Shown: positions 8,750 through 20,018, counted from the first letter of the stretch. The stretch is 29,653 bases of DNA from Strobilurus pachycystidiatus (GCA_019915135.1 JAHLMK010000052.1:1-29653); one strand, 5' to 3'. The notes: generated by a model not told the origin, from the sequence alone. Numbers and translations: made by a program.

Positions 8750-9941
8750 ATGCCACCCCCATCCCCGAAGAAGGTTTTGTGTTTCTTTCATCACCTCTCG
8801 GTGACCTATTCTTACACGCATCTTCCAGATCGACTTGTCATCCGAAGAGGGCCGCATCTCCTACTTTGAAGGGCAGAAAGACTGTGCGGATCTGCAACCT
8901 CACTCTGCTTTTTGCAAGCGTTGTCAGACAGAAGTTGCTTTGGGCATGCGAACGACCTATGCAGTACGGCCATGGACGGAGCATCAAAAGAGCTGCGAAG
9001 AAAGCAAACCATCGTCTCCCCGAAGGCATGGTATTAAGGGTGATACTATCGTACAGTCGAGCGCTGGGCGAAAGTGAGCCAAATCCCTGTTTATCACGCT
9101 TGGGCACCTTCTGATTGATCCACAGGTTGAGCTTAACGACGGCCCTCAGTCAATCCGAGCGACCTCGAACCGACACCGACCTCATTGGCGACAAAGCCTC
9201 GCGGAAAGCACGTCTTGAAAACGATCCCCAGGCCAAGAGTCATGGTCCTCGTCATGTAGAGTGCAGGCAGTGCGGAAGCAACATCATGTTGGCCGGCTTA
9301 GCATACTTTTTGGGCAACTGGGAGAGGCACAAGGCCAACTGTAAAATGTATGTCTTTCTTTTGTTCAGTCCTTCGTTGTCTCATTTGATGCGGGTAGGCC
9401 TAACCAGTCCGGCGTGAGCGCGCAGAGCAAGCATAACTCTGGAACAGATCGGAGGGGCACGAAGCGCCAACGGGACGACGACGGTAACGACGATAGGGAG
9501 AATGATGCCGAGGTCAAAGATGCGGACGCAGGCTCCGACGAGGACGAGGCTGCGGAGACGCAAGCGCCCAAGAGAACCAAGGTCGAAGCGGACAATCGAC
9601 CCTCAGGCAGTGGCGAATCGAGCTCGTCGCGGAACTTACTTGCGGAGTATGTCGTTCAGCCTTTCCTTAATGCGTCTAGTGCTATTGGTGGTGTTGTTCG
9701 GGGGAGCGCTTTCACAGAAGGGTTCTTGTCAATGGGTATCACAGAGCCTCTTTATAATTTTATGTCTCAGGAGCCCGACCCGCTGCCCCCGCCTCAGGCG
9801 CCCGATTTGTACCCGCCTCAGGCGCTGGTGTATATGGGCCGGAGGATCTCAGCCGCCCTTGAAAGTGATCAGGAGGGATCAGTGGCCGTGGAGGAACCAG
9901 ACATCAAGCCAAAGCCTGAGGAGCTCTTAGATACCAAATAG
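8750..9941 (+). CDS. Protein with two CCHC-type zinc fingers and acidic tail, 344 aa
   Basis: Exons are 8750-8773, 8829-9073, 9126-9347 and 9398-9941, with introns of 55, 52 and 50 nt, all in phase (1035 nt). Two related zinc-binding motifs are visible: C37-x2-C40-x19-H60-x3-C64 and C136-x2-C139-x18-H158-x3-C162. Each has a Trp two or three residues before the His (WTEHQKSC and WERHKANC). They probably arose by internal duplication and lie in separate exons. Next comes a basic NLS-like stretch (RRGTKRQR) directly followed by a long Asp/Glu run, then KRTKVEADN, then a Pro-rich C-terminus with two P-x-A-P/LYPPQAL segments. The likely role is a nuclear nucleic-acid- or protein-binding factor; I cannot name the family with certainty. 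The 8-codon first exon is supported by the clean GT...AG and the ATG position only. Confidence 0.75.
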
Positions 9942-10248
9942 TCAGCGAGCAAGGTTAGAAATAGAATTTTTACCATTCATCATTCAATTCGAGGCTTGAA
10001 GCAGTCCTACTGGCGCAAATAGTATGATAGCAAAGAAATGCCTTCAAATCAGGTACAACACGGAATCTAGACCGTCTCGGCGGCTATACTACTAATACAA
10101 CCTAATCTAATCTAGACTAGGATAGACGCCGGCTGAGTTAAGCAGCGACGCCATTTGGCAACGCCTAAGGCGTGTTGAAAAGGAAGCATAGTCAAAACAA
10201 GGAAGTGTAAAACCAATCAATGTCCGTCATAGTATGACAATTTTGTCT
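9942..10248. other. Intergenic 3' flank of the transposase gene
   Basis: No gene is seen. It contains a small perfect inverted repeat CGCCTAAGGCG near 10164 and short CTAATCTA-like repeats near 10090. One end of the transposon may lie here, but I could not pair it with a matching terminal repeat on the other side. Confidence 0.4.
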
Positions 10249-13157
10249 CTATTTTCGACCTCGGTTCATTGCCCAACAGATAACCAGTAGTGGCTTTGGG
10301 ATTCCGTACGTGTATGATGGACGTTCGTACGTAGATAAATGTGTGATAATATGAGATGGTTCAATAAGAAGGAAATCATTCGATGGTCTACTATCAACAA
10401 CTGTAGTCATAAAGCGTGGACATTGCGGATATGGTGTACATTTCAATTCTGCCTCTGAAAGTTGTTGGTAAAGATTGACTATAATGAAGTGTCGTAGAAT
10501 GTCTTTGAGTGGAAGTTGGAGAATTGTGTGAATATATCCCATTTGTTCATCACCACTCTCTGGGTCATAGAAGCGGATGGCACTGTTACCCCGATGAGAG
10601 GATTGGCAGCTAAAGGACATGCCGTCAAGCTGGAAGTTTTGTAGCCTGATTGCACTATTTGGTAAGACAAGGCTATCTGGCCCATGCGGAAATGCCATAT
10701 AGTGACAATAATGTTGATCATCGTTGTCCTGCAGATATTGTAGTAAGAGATTGTAGTGAGGAGTATTTAATGGAAGCCCTTTTGCTAAGTGTTGAGCTAC
10801 CTCCACTGATGTGTACGTAGGCAAATCTCCACAATTAAGATCTGAGGTAGCCTCTGGTTGTAGAATGTTTGCCAAGACACTGCAAGGACCTTCATCATGC
10901 AAGTCTTGTTGCAAAAGTACACGAAGTCGCAATCGACGATTCATCTGTGTTAACATCGTCAACTCCATTTCACCCTGATGCTTATTTGTTTTGATTCGTT
11001 GCATCATGCCATTCATTCGCTCACCAGCAAACTCACATAAAGAGGCTAAAGGACCCCAACGTTTGAGTAAGGCAGGAATGTGCATAACGTAATGATGATT
11101 GGGAAAGGAGTGAGAATCTTGATAGAGCTGAGATAGACTAGTGCGATATTGGATGTAATGGCTCAAGAACAAATCTGCCTCCACATTCGATGTAGAATAT
11201 GAGATGATAATGTTAGTCGAAGCAACCAAATTATAGAAGCTTTGAAATAGGCCTCTTTTGCGATTGACAACATTGCCACTCCACAGTTCTGGAAGAATAA
11301 GGGGAAAAATAATACTGAAAAGATTCAGGAAGTCCATGGCTGTGAGCTTGCCGTGTTTTTTCTCTCCTAGATTTCCAGGTGGACGGCTAATCCAAGTAGG
11401 AAGGGAGATTGTGCGAATGCATTCACGAATTATTGAGAGTTCTTCATCACTGAATGTTTTCAGTCCTATTTTCTCCCATGTGTTATCATCATCTTCAACT
11501 ATATCCTCATCTGATGAATATGGATGCTCAGTGCCACTTTGAGTTCCAGTGGCACTTTGAGTTTCAGTACCACTCTCTTCTCCTGCTAAATAAGCATCGA
11601 CGTCTTCCACAACTGAATCTTCTTCGAGCTCTCCTAAATCCTCTACCATAATTTTCTTCTCCTTTCTCTTTTTGTTTTTGCCAACTTCTTCAGGTCGCCC
11701 AATTCCCCAATAGTGTCGAAGCTGATACTTCAGCACACCTTCGAGGAAAGCATGCATGATCCCCAAGATGTGGTGTTTCACTGGATCCCAATGTTCTGGA
11801 TCCAAGCGCTGTAGCTCTGTCCAACGAACACCTGTTTTTTTTGACGTTTTGTTCTGAGCTGCTACTGAGTCTTTCTCTTTCCACTCTTGTGCTTGAATGC
11901 GAAACTCAGCACCTGTACGGAGCTTCCAAGAATCAATGGCTAGAGACTCAATATTACTGCGGAGTAGCTCACAAAATGAACAAAAGCAGTTGGCCTGATG
12001 ATTGAGACAACCAAGAAGCTTGTGAAGAGCAGGAAGATCACATATGAGTGGAATTCCAACGCGTGTCTCAACAGGAGCTCCATCTGGATGTAGATGTGTG
12101 GAAACAGTTTGGCCTGGAATTTGCCATGTGCGAATCATCGTAATGAAGGATTGGAGAATATGGTTGATTGTGATAACATCTGGCTCCGATGGTCCAGGTA
12201 TAACACTGAGACAAAAAGTATTCTCCGGTGTGTAGCAGAAAGGTGCAGGTAAATTCATACAATAAAGCATGAGGAGACCAGCAGAGTGTTGTTTCCCTGC
12301 AATCTTGTTTGTGAATGGATTGAACCAATCAATGAATATGCCAAACACTAGATTGTAGTGTGTCTTCAGGAAATCACGAAGTTCTGCCCATGCTGGACTG
12401 TCATGCAAGCCGCGCATAGTTGGTCCCTTTGACACATGTGTAAAAGACTTTGCCAGCATTGCTTCAATATCTGGTCGCGAAAGAAAGAATTGTAACCAAG
12501 AAACAAAAGATTGTACATAATAAAAACGTTTTGGAACCTTCTTCTCCTCGCCCTCATCATCGCGTTTTATAGTAAATAGTTCAGCACCACATTGCGCCGA
12601 GCGTGGTGATACTTTCCATGTACATACATCTGACTCGGTGGAATCTATAGTACGAAAGCATTTGTGACAAATTCCGGTCTGTATAATGTCTGGTTCAACG
12701 CCAGTATGCTTGTAGGCAGTCCGAATATCTACAGGAAACTTGAATGTAGTACCAGTAAATGTAACTTTAATCTTGAATTGCGACTCAAGAGAAGAAGAAA
12801 TAAGAGCAAAAAGAGTATCTAAAATAAGACTAATTGATTTGAGGGTAAGATTTGCAGCATGACGACTAAGTCCAGCTTCTAATGCAAGCCACACCACTAA
12901 TGTGGTGAACATCTTGGAAATATGGCTTAGATCAATTGGTTCGGCATCTGCACACTTCTCTCAGTAAACTGATATATCATGGTCAAATATCACATACTCT
13001 GCGTTTGTGCTGTCTTGTCATCTTCTGGCTGTGCATCTGGTGTTTTGGGGTTGTCACGAAGAAGCTTGGCCTTTTGCTCATGCTCGTGCCGTGTTGCATG
13101 ACTGACAAGGCGTCCGATGCTTCCACAGAGTGGACAAGTACATAGGTACTGGGGCAT
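10249..13157 (-). CDS. Tnp2-like transposase of a CACTA-type (EnSpm) DNA transposon
   Basis: The product would catalyse cut-and-paste movement of a CACTA-superfamily element in the nucleus. The model has exon 1 at 13157-12998 and exon 2 at 12947-10249, with a 50-nt GTATGT...GTGCAG intron, giving 952 aa. The N-terminus MPQYLCTCPLCG, followed by several His, resembles the Cys/His zinc finger of basidiomycete Tnp2 proteins. The core region (about residues 245-420) contains FIDWFNPF, AGKQHSAG, CMNLP and the conserved PGP...P...ICDLPALHKLLG and CLNHQANCFC stretches typical of the family (Pfam Tnp2, from family knowledge). An acidic low-complexity insert (EEDSVVEDVD) follows. The long second exon has no internal stop or frameshift, so the protein could be active. 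Base composition is clearly more AT-rich than the flanks, as expected of an arriving element. I could not find terminal inverted repeats or a target-site duplication. Confidence 0.85.
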
Positions 13158-13169
13158 GCCCTAACTCTA

Positions 13170-13680
13170 GAATGTCAGACAGTTGGAAATATGTAATATA
13201 TAGTCTCACGTACGGTGAATCCGTGTTTTGTTCTGCGGCGGCGGATGTGTATTGGGTGGATGTGTATCGTGATGGTGATGGTTGGAAGATGAAGGTGAAG
13301 GGGTAGAAACGGCTCAATACAAAGTACAAGCAAGACAGATGTACCCCGAGGGTCTGATGACGTGTTTCCTGACTTTGGAGAATCAGACACTCGGAAATAA
13401 GTAGCTCAATATGTAGCCTCACGTACAATGGACCGGGTCTCGATCTGCAGCCGTGGATGTGTATCGGGCGGATAAGTATCGTGATGGTGATGGGCAGAAG
13501 ATAAAGGTGAAGGGGTAGAAACGGCTCAAGACAAGGTGCAAGCAGGACGGATGTACCGCAAGGATGACTTCCAATAGACTAGCGCGCGCTGACCTGGGCA
13601 GGGCTTCGTTCTGCAGTGAGTTTGTCTGACGATGGTGATGGTCGGAAGGAAGCTGATGGCATGCGCACAGACGATTGATC
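13170..13680. repeat. Two to three tandem ~220-bp units upstream of the transposase
   Basis: GATGGTGATGG...AAGGTGAAGGGGTAGAAACGGCTCAA occurs near 13270-13315 and 13480-13530, and a diverged GATGGTGATGGTCGGAAG near 13632. On the minus strand each full unit ends in a possible exon followed by GTACGTGAG...AG, so these again resemble duplicated exon-intron units. They could form a spliced 5' UTR of the transposase gene. Confidence 0.65.
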
Positions 13681-13690
13681 AACACGCGGA

Positions 13691-13703
13691 GACGTTAAAT
13701 CCG
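13691..13703. promoter_or_regulatory. Isolated half-site of the promoter inverted repeat
   Basis: GACGTTAAATCCG matches one arm of the inverted repeats at 6674 and 18905, here with no second arm. It lies ~115 bp beyond the stop of the 15-exon family member. Confidence 0.4.
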
Positions 13704-13819
13704 GTAATGCCGTGGTGCCTGACTTCTTTTAATTAATTGTCCATCGAATCCCGAGGTGCGAAATGAAAGTTCGAATGAATGGTAATATATACAGAACGAC
13801 ATAACAGAGGGTTCTACTT

Positions 13820-16800
13820 CTACTTCGTGCGCTTGCCCTTTTGATACTTCTGCTGCTTCTCCAAGCGCTCTAACTGAGCAGCGGTGGGATATTTGTAGAG
13901 GGCCAAAACGTCATTCCCATACTTCTCCATGAACTCCTCCTCCGGCAAATCTATCCACTTCTGTACATTCTCCCAGGTTTGACAAAACTCCACCTTAGGC
14001 AAAGCGACGCCGTTCTTCCAACAGTCAACTCGGTCCTGGATGCTGAGAACAGTACGAAAGAACTTGGGTTCATAGAAATCAACGGGCATGTCCTTGGGTT
14101 TGGGGTGTCTCTGCGACGAGGAAATCGGTGTGTTAGGCACCACTCGCGTCCTCATAGAGCTAGTCGAGCAAGCAATGAGTACGTCATTTCCACTGTAGAT
14201 GGTCACCTACCGTGCGCCACCGGGCTTGGTCTTCTGGGAGGCTTGTTCATCCAGCACGCGAAAGAAGCATGTAGGAGCGGCTGCTCTCTCTTCTATCGTG
14301 TGGATACTGTAATTGCCATCCTCATCCAATTCGTCTTCAGAGTGCGCGTCTTTACTCCCAACCAGAAGTTTAGTGGCAGCACGGCTCTGTTTGGGCAGGG
14401 TACTCGTGCGAGTGTGACAGAGCTGTAGCGGGAGTCAGAAGGAAACCTAAAAGCCCTAGTGAAATGCTGACCCTGTAGCGTCGCTTCCCAGCATCACGCG
14501 TTATCGCCCTATGATTTAGGGCACCGGGAAACTTGGTCTCTATCCGGGAGTAGTTTCGTAAGAGCGAGAACACGAAATTGCGATACATCGACGCAAGGAA
14601 ATGTTCGTTATGATAGTAGTCCCTGACTGGAGAAAGGAACAGGTATGCGCTGTGTATCAGGTTTCGGAAGGTCACCAGGGCGATGCGCTCGATTACTCGA
14701 TTGTAGGGGGTGTCGTGATCACGATTGACCTGAGGGATAAGATGGTCTAGCTTCAGGGATTCGAGGACAACGAAGACACAGGACAGAGTGTCTTCGTCCA
14801 CTCGAAGGAGGTTGCCGGAGGTAATGCTTTGAGCAGCTTCGGCAGCCGCGCGAAGTTGGGAAACACGGTCTTTGGCGCGCGCGACAAAAGGAGAGATGTA
14901 GCGCTCTTGCGCACTCATGGGTGTGGGGGTAGTTTGAGCGGGACGTTGAAGAAAACTACCAGCGAGCCTCAACATATTCTCGATGTGAGCGTCGATATTT
15001 TCATGCTTCTCGAACTCTCTCTCTAGATCTCCGATTTCCTGAGCCGTGAGACGTTTCGGTAGAGTCTTCTCGGTAAGAAGCTCCATCAATACTCGGCAGT
15101 GAAACTCTAAGGCACCCTGTTTGAGCGGAATACATAAGTTAGTTGAACATGAAGACTAGACGGCTTACCTTAGTTGTCCTAGCATCATCCTCGATGGTCG
15201 CTTCCGGGACGTGATATGGGTCCGCTCGCTTCGATTTGTTCGTAGGCACCGTCAATTCATCGTCTGCTTCCTCGTCTTCCTCGTCCAAATCTGCGCCCGG
15301 ACCGGCGTCATGGGACTCGCGGAGACCAATATCCATGTCCACACTGTCGCCCTCCAAAGGATTGTCGTCAAGAGAAATGTTTGTAGGTGCATTGCTGAGA
15401 TCACTTGGACCAGCATTTTCGAAAGAGTTGTGGGAGCGAACATCACTGCCGCCTACCTCCGCATCCATATCTACGTCGACCTCCAAAGACTTGTGCGTAG
15501 TCGTGGGATCGGAAGGGACGCCTGAAGACGCAGGCTGGTGCATAGTAGTAGTGGGATCGGTAGGGACGCCTGAAGGCGCAGGCTTGTGCGTAGTAGTATT
15601 GGGATCGGAAGGGACGCCTGAAGACGCATTGCCGACATCACTTGGATCTACGTCGACCTCCAAAGGCTTGTGCGTAGTCGTGGGATCGGAAGGGACGCCT
15701 GAAGACGCAGGCTGGTGCATAGTAGTAGTGGGATCGGTAGGGACGCCTGAAGGCGCAGGCTTGTGCGTAGTAGTATTGGGATCGGAAGAGACGCCTGAAG
15801 ACGCATTGCCGACATCACTTGGATCTACGTCGACCTCCAAAGGCTTGTGCGTAGTCGTGGGATCGGAAGGGACGCCTGAAGACGCAGGCTTGTGTCTAGT
15901 AGCAGTGGGATCGGAAGGGACGCCTGAAGACGCAGGCTTGTGCATAGTAGTAGTGGGATCGGAAGGGACGCCTGAAGACGCATTGCCGACATCACTTGGA
16001 TCTGCGTCGACCTCCAAAGGCTTGTGCGTAGTAGTGAAATCGGAAGGGACGCCCGAAGACGCATTGCCGACATCTCTTGGACCAGCATCTCCATCCATTG
16101 CTTCTGGCCTGGGCATTCTCGCGTCTTGATGAGAATGCTCGAAAGATTTGTGCGGATGAACCGAGTCGGACGTGGGCGCTCTCGCGACTTCCAAGAAAGA
16201 CGAGGCCGTTGCTGATCTAGAGAGCTGCGGGTTATGAGTTCGGTGATCTCTACAGATGTACACGACATACCAGCGTCGGACCGTCCATGACCTCGTCAAC
16301 ATCAGATGGTCCTTTTGAATATTCCCCCGATTGGCCACCAGCACCAGCATCTCCATCCATCGCTTCTGGCTTGGGCATTCTCGCGTCTTCATGAGAAAGC
16401 TCGAAAGATTTGTGCCGATGAACCGAGTCGGACGTGGGCGCTCTCGCGACTTCCAAGAAAGACGTGGCCGTTGCTGATCTAGAGAGCTGCGGGAAGTTAT
16501 GAGTTCGGTGATCTCTACAAATGTACGCGACATACCAGCATCGGACCGTCCATGACCTCGTCAACATCAGATGGTCCTTTTGAGATTTCCCTCCATTGCC
16601 CACCAGCGAAGCGCTCGTTCTGAGGTTTGTGAGTTCAGTTTCTTTACGATTGTACGCAACATACCATTGTCGGACCGTCCATGACCTCGTCAAAATCAGA
16701 TTGTCCTTTCGAAAAGTCTCTCGATTGGCCACCAGCGAAGCCCTCGTTGCCTGCCGTTTTCGTACTCGACGTCTCCTTGGTCTTAGCCAGTAAAGGCTCC

Positions 16801-18035
16801 TTGATTGTCTTGGACATAGTCTGTCGACGGGAGTCAGTCAAGACAAGTGTCAACGTGGGACAGGGGGCGTACAGCGTATTTCTGGAATAGAGGAATGGGC
16901 TCCTTCTCCTTCTCCACCTTCTTCGGGTTTGCCATCCTCTCTTTGCCCTTTCCCTTAGCCTAAGAAGCTTAAGATGATTGAGGTAAAGTTATTGGATCTT
17001 CGTACCAAGTTTGCCACATCTACGGATGCGTCGTCCTTTCTCGCCTTCCGTTGTCTGATAGGCCTAATAAGCCGAGGAGTTGATTCCTCAATCAAGGGCG
17101 CTTCCTCTGGAGCTTTCGACATTGAAGGAGTCTGCGTTGGGAGAGTATGAACGTTTCAATTGAATATCAACAGCACAAGAACATACGGGTAGTTCTTCTG
17201 GAGCTCTCGACATCGAACGAGTCTGTGTCGGGAGGGTTTGTTTCGATCCAAATAGCGATGGCACGGAAACATACATGTCTTGGTGCAGCCGCACTCGCAA
17301 CGTCCAAATGCATGATGCCTTGGAGCATCCTCTTGACCGGCTTCTTCTTCTTCCCCTAGAGAAAATTTACTGTTAGTTGATCGAAATGAAATCAAAGATA
17401 GAGAACTACCGTAGGCATTGCCTCCGCGAGGGGCGAAGTCGCTACAAATGGCACCTCGGAGTCGACATCCATGGACTTGGAATGGTTCAGCACGCGTTGA
17501 AGGAGCCATAAATAGACAGGTACCTCGGCTGGTGTCGACTTCGAGAAGAACTGATTGTGCATTGTTATCAGGCTTCAGAGTCGTAAGCATTGAGTATCAG
17601 CACATACATTCTGTCCCGACGGGTCCGTTTTCCTTGGCCGCTTAGGTGACCGTTGAGGCGAAGTTACTGTTCGAAGGTCGATTCGACGAAACTGGACTGC
17701 TGTATTTTCAAGGTAGTTTGCCTTGGCTGTTTCCATGTGTTTTGCCTGAGTGAAGATCAGTATTTGCGCTAAAGGAAGAGGACTACAAAACATACATAGT
17801 TGCTCATGTATACACCGCTCTGCTCTGCAGCATATTTATCCAGTCGAGCGCGCTCCTCGGATCGAGCGCGCTGCTCATCGGCATAGATGCGCTCCTCCGC
17901 ACCGGGAGACTCTCGAAGACGCGGTCTTTTGTGCGGAGAGTTGTGCGACTCAGGTTCCGGAGAGATTGTTCGTTTGTGTGTTTCGGGCGGTTGCGAAGAT
18001 TCAACAGCCGGTTCGGCGACATCTGAGGCGTACAT
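13820..18035 (-). CDS. Member 3 of the unnamed family, 15 exons, 1169 aa
   Basis: Exons are 18035-17796, 17745-17608, 17550-17524, 17475-17410, 17355-17275, 17222-17187, 17131-17006, 16959-16873, 16820-16665, 16619-16536, 16486-16271, 16224-15169, 15116-14472, 14422-14211 and 14159-13820. All introns are GT...AG, 45-57 nt, and phases close to 3510 nt. The C-terminal ~390 residues match members 1 and 2: a helical region with YRNFVF and ITRDAGKRRYR, an acidic AHSEDELDEDG tract, then MPVDFYEPKFF...GVALP. The first ~780 residues are extra: NLS-like NSPHKRPRL, many charged low-complexity exons, tandem exon duplicates (TRSMSRAPEELP/TPSMSKAPEEAP; three exons ending DEVMDGP), and a 59-residue internal repeat rich in SSGVPSDPTTTHKP. 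A nuclear scaffold or disordered regulator is plausible; function is not known. The start is the first ATG of an open exon; an upstream exon cannot be excluded. Confidence 0.75.
15481..16020. repeat. 177-bp in-frame tandem repeat inside the 15-exon gene
   Basis: CTCCAAAG[AG]CTTGTGCGTAGT starts at 15481, 15658, 15835 and about 16012, exactly 59 codons apart. It encodes Pro/Ser/Thr-rich units with the motifs HKPLEVD, PSDVGNASSGV and DPTTT. Shorter ~42-bp subunits (SSGVPSDPTTTxHKPA) repeat inside each. Being a multiple of three, copy-number change leaves the frame intact. Confidence 0.9.
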
Positions 18036-18316
18036 CGAATTTGGGAATGAAGTATGAAGATGAAAGGATGGATGAAAGGAATATTAACAAGGGTCCAACA
18101 CGCGTTGTACCACGCGTCGGGGCCATGCCGGCTCAAGATGTCCGGATTGGAGTTTCGGCAAGGAAGGCTCTACAAGCATGCAATTATGTCAAGCAACCGC
18201 AGCGTTGCATGAACTGCGAACTCACGATCCGTGACCCAAAACTGACGCAACGCGACTGCCTCCGTACAAGCTACCTCGCTGCTCCTGGGAAGAAGAAATT
18301 TTTCTGGGCCTGCACG

Positions 18317-18698
18317 TCAGAAGCATTGGGCATGTACTGAGGCGCCAGGACAAGCCTTACTGATCTCAGTCCATAAGTCAGAGTTTCGCGTAGTAAGTGT
18401 GATTATCATACCACCTCGAAGACCACCACGCACCCTCGCTGCTCCTGAGAGGAATTCCGGCTTCGAAGGTTCATAAAGAATGTATTGGGCGTGTTCCCAG
18501 CTGCATCACCGGCCTTCAATTTGAATAAGTTGTAGTTTCGCATAACGAGCAGGTGCTACATACCTTTTTGTATACCACAAACGCGTCCGCGATTCCTTCG
18601 ACAAGATGTTCGCTTGCAATAGTCTGATGAAATTCGTTTCCACAATGTCCGCCGGGTACAGAGATTGCGGAACTGAAATCGAACGACGAATTTGGCAT
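18317..18698 (-). CDS. Short second copy of the repeat-exon gene (94 aa model)
   Basis: Exons are 18698-18564, 18513-18412 and 18364-18317, with introns of 50 nt (GTATGT...TTGAAG) and 47 nt (GTATGA...CTGAG). The segment around the ATG matches the start region of the array gene (GACTxAGA-AAATA-AGGGA-AGTC then ATGCCA). The second exon contains FMNLRSRNSSQEQRG, matching ASYMNLQNG..LQEQR in the 160-bp units. The third unit is recognisable at the DNA level (GGGCATGTACTGAGGCG, CTCGCTGCTCCTGG) but its family frame is off by one base from the spliced model, so the 3' end is either mis-modelled or decayed. Only two to three units exist here against ~16 in copy A. It diverges from chromodomain gene B. 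Confidence 0.4.
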
Positions 18699-19208
18699 GG
18701 ACTCTCCCTGTATTTTTCTAAGTCTTCTGCCTTTTCTTTTGTCTAAAGCTCACTTACAACATCATTCGATACATCTCTCAATAAAATATAGATTACACTC
18801 ATGCTCAGGGATTTAAAACACGTCGCTCGCACCGACGGTGGTGGAGAGAGGACAAGGCGAAAAAGGCCACGTGCTCCCGGCAGCGTAACCAAATCCTGCC
18901 GGGGACGTTAAATCCGAGAATTCGGATTTAACGTTTCGCTGCCGACTTGCCTGGGTGCTGCGTATACACGTGATTCTTTCCCACTTGCCCTCTTACCACG
19001 AAGTTGAGGAGAACAACAGGGAAATCGCAGGTAAGCGTCGACAGCGTTTGGTACGGTAACTTTCAATGGCAATGAAATGTGATCGTGTGCAATGTTACGA
19101 GAAGTCAGATACAAAAATACAAGTGCAAGGGAGAAACATGCAAGGGGAGAAAAGAGCAAGGAGAGTCCAGGTCACTGACTCTCATTTGTTTAGCTGACAC
19201 TTGTTAAG
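18699..19208. promoter_or_regulatory. Divergent promoter B, matching promoter A
   Basis: These 510 bp lie between the short repeat-exon gene and chromodomain gene B. CACGTG boxes at 18868-18873 and 18967-18972 bracket the inverted repeat at 18905-18934. Sequence from ~18822 to 18990 is strongly similar to promoter A, whereas the outer parts are not, so the central ~170 bp is the conserved control region. Confidence 0.7.
18905..18934. promoter_or_regulatory. 13-bp perfect inverted repeat with 4-nt spacer (copy B)
   Basis: The arms are ACGTTAAATCCGA and its reverse complement, around the spacer GAAT. The central GAATTC is shifted relative to copy A because the spacer is flipped. Confidence 0.8.
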
Positions 19209-19872
19209 ATGCCAAAACTCGAGCTCTATGTTGTTGGTGCGTCGTTTCTCGCTCTTCTCTTCGATTTACTCAACACTCACAACACCTTTAGAATCTATCA
19301 ATGCCGCACGGTGGTCCGAGCGCCGGAAAACTATCGAATATCGGGTCAAGTGGTTTGGTTACTCAGCTCACAGCAATACGTGAGTTTTGGATCCGATTCT
19401 ACGCGTCACACCCATCCTCTCTCAGGTGGGAGCCCAAGGGATCTTTCGACAACGGGGCATCGGGCTATCTCTTGGAAGAGTGGTGGCAGCGTGTACAACG
19501 GGACAGCGGGGTCACAAAGAAGGATCTCAAGAGGATCAAAAAAGTAGATGCCACAGCGCAGCACAAAGGTACGTTCATTATCGTGGAATCCAGTCTGTAA
19601 TTCAGTGTGGCGCACTCCGCTCAGATGAGCAAACGCGAGCGACAAAGCGGCTGGCATCCTCAGCCGGTCGAGAAATTACCCCCGAACCCACATCCAATCA
19701 ACAAGTCGCAGATAAGGATGCCCTCGCAGGGCTGCGGCAGAAAATCGTTAACGCTGGTCAGTCCCCAGCCGAATCTTGGCGCGCGACGCGTTAACAGTTC
19801 AATGCAGATAATCAGCAACTGGTTACTCTCGCTGGGCTGCGGGAAACACTGTCACCGCTAACGGACATGTAG
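19209..19872 (+). CDS. Chromodomain protein B, five exons, 151 aa, intact cage
   Basis: Exons are 19209-19236, 19292-19379, 19426-19568, 19625-19756 and 19808-19872. Introns are 55, 46, 56, 51 and phase-consistent (456 nt). Residues ~6-65 form a chromodomain: the opening LYVVESI, the core EYRVKWFGY, then HSNTWEP and a C-terminal helix (LLEEWWQRVQRD). The three cage aromatics expected from HP1-type domains are present (Y7, W30, Y33), so binding of a methylated lysine, classically on a histone H3 tail, is likely. The rest is a short basic and helical tail with two related LAGLR motifs. It lacks a chromoshadow domain, methyltransferase or integrase part in this frame. A free small chromodomain protein could recruit or read heterochromatin; such domains are also common at the end of chromovirus integrases, so retrotransposon ancestry is an alternative. 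Confidence 0.8.
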
Positions 19873-19933
19873 AATACAACATTTTATCCATCAATACACT
19901 GTTTTGCATCCGTCTGTCGCCTTTGGCGATGTT

Positions 19934-20018
19934 CCCAAAATCGGGTGTTCCCTACATCCGCGCGCCCCCTTGTCGTGGGTTTTGGGCTGAGCCTTCGGGT
20001 GACCAAGCAGCGCGTTAA
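19934..20018. repeat. Conserved ~83-bp element downstream of chromodomain gene B
   Basis: Second copy of the element at 7907-7988, with only a handful of differences. The RPB1-like remnant begins within about 100 bp after it. Confidence 0.8.

Noticed and set aside
15236..16129. 297-codon plus-strand frame rich in SEGTPEDAG
   Set aside because: It is antisense to the 177-bp coding repeat of the minus-strand gene, which has splice and homology support.
17750..18340. Plus-strand frame ending with C-x2-C and KKKFFWACTSEALGMY
   Set aside because: It is antisense to exon 1 of the 15-exon gene and to the degenerate repeat unit; the cysteines appear coincidental.
18908..19159. Minus-strand frame with a signal-peptide-like start (MLFSPLACFSLALVFLYL)
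   Set aside because: It overlaps the conserved divergent promoter B and has no counterpart in promoter A.
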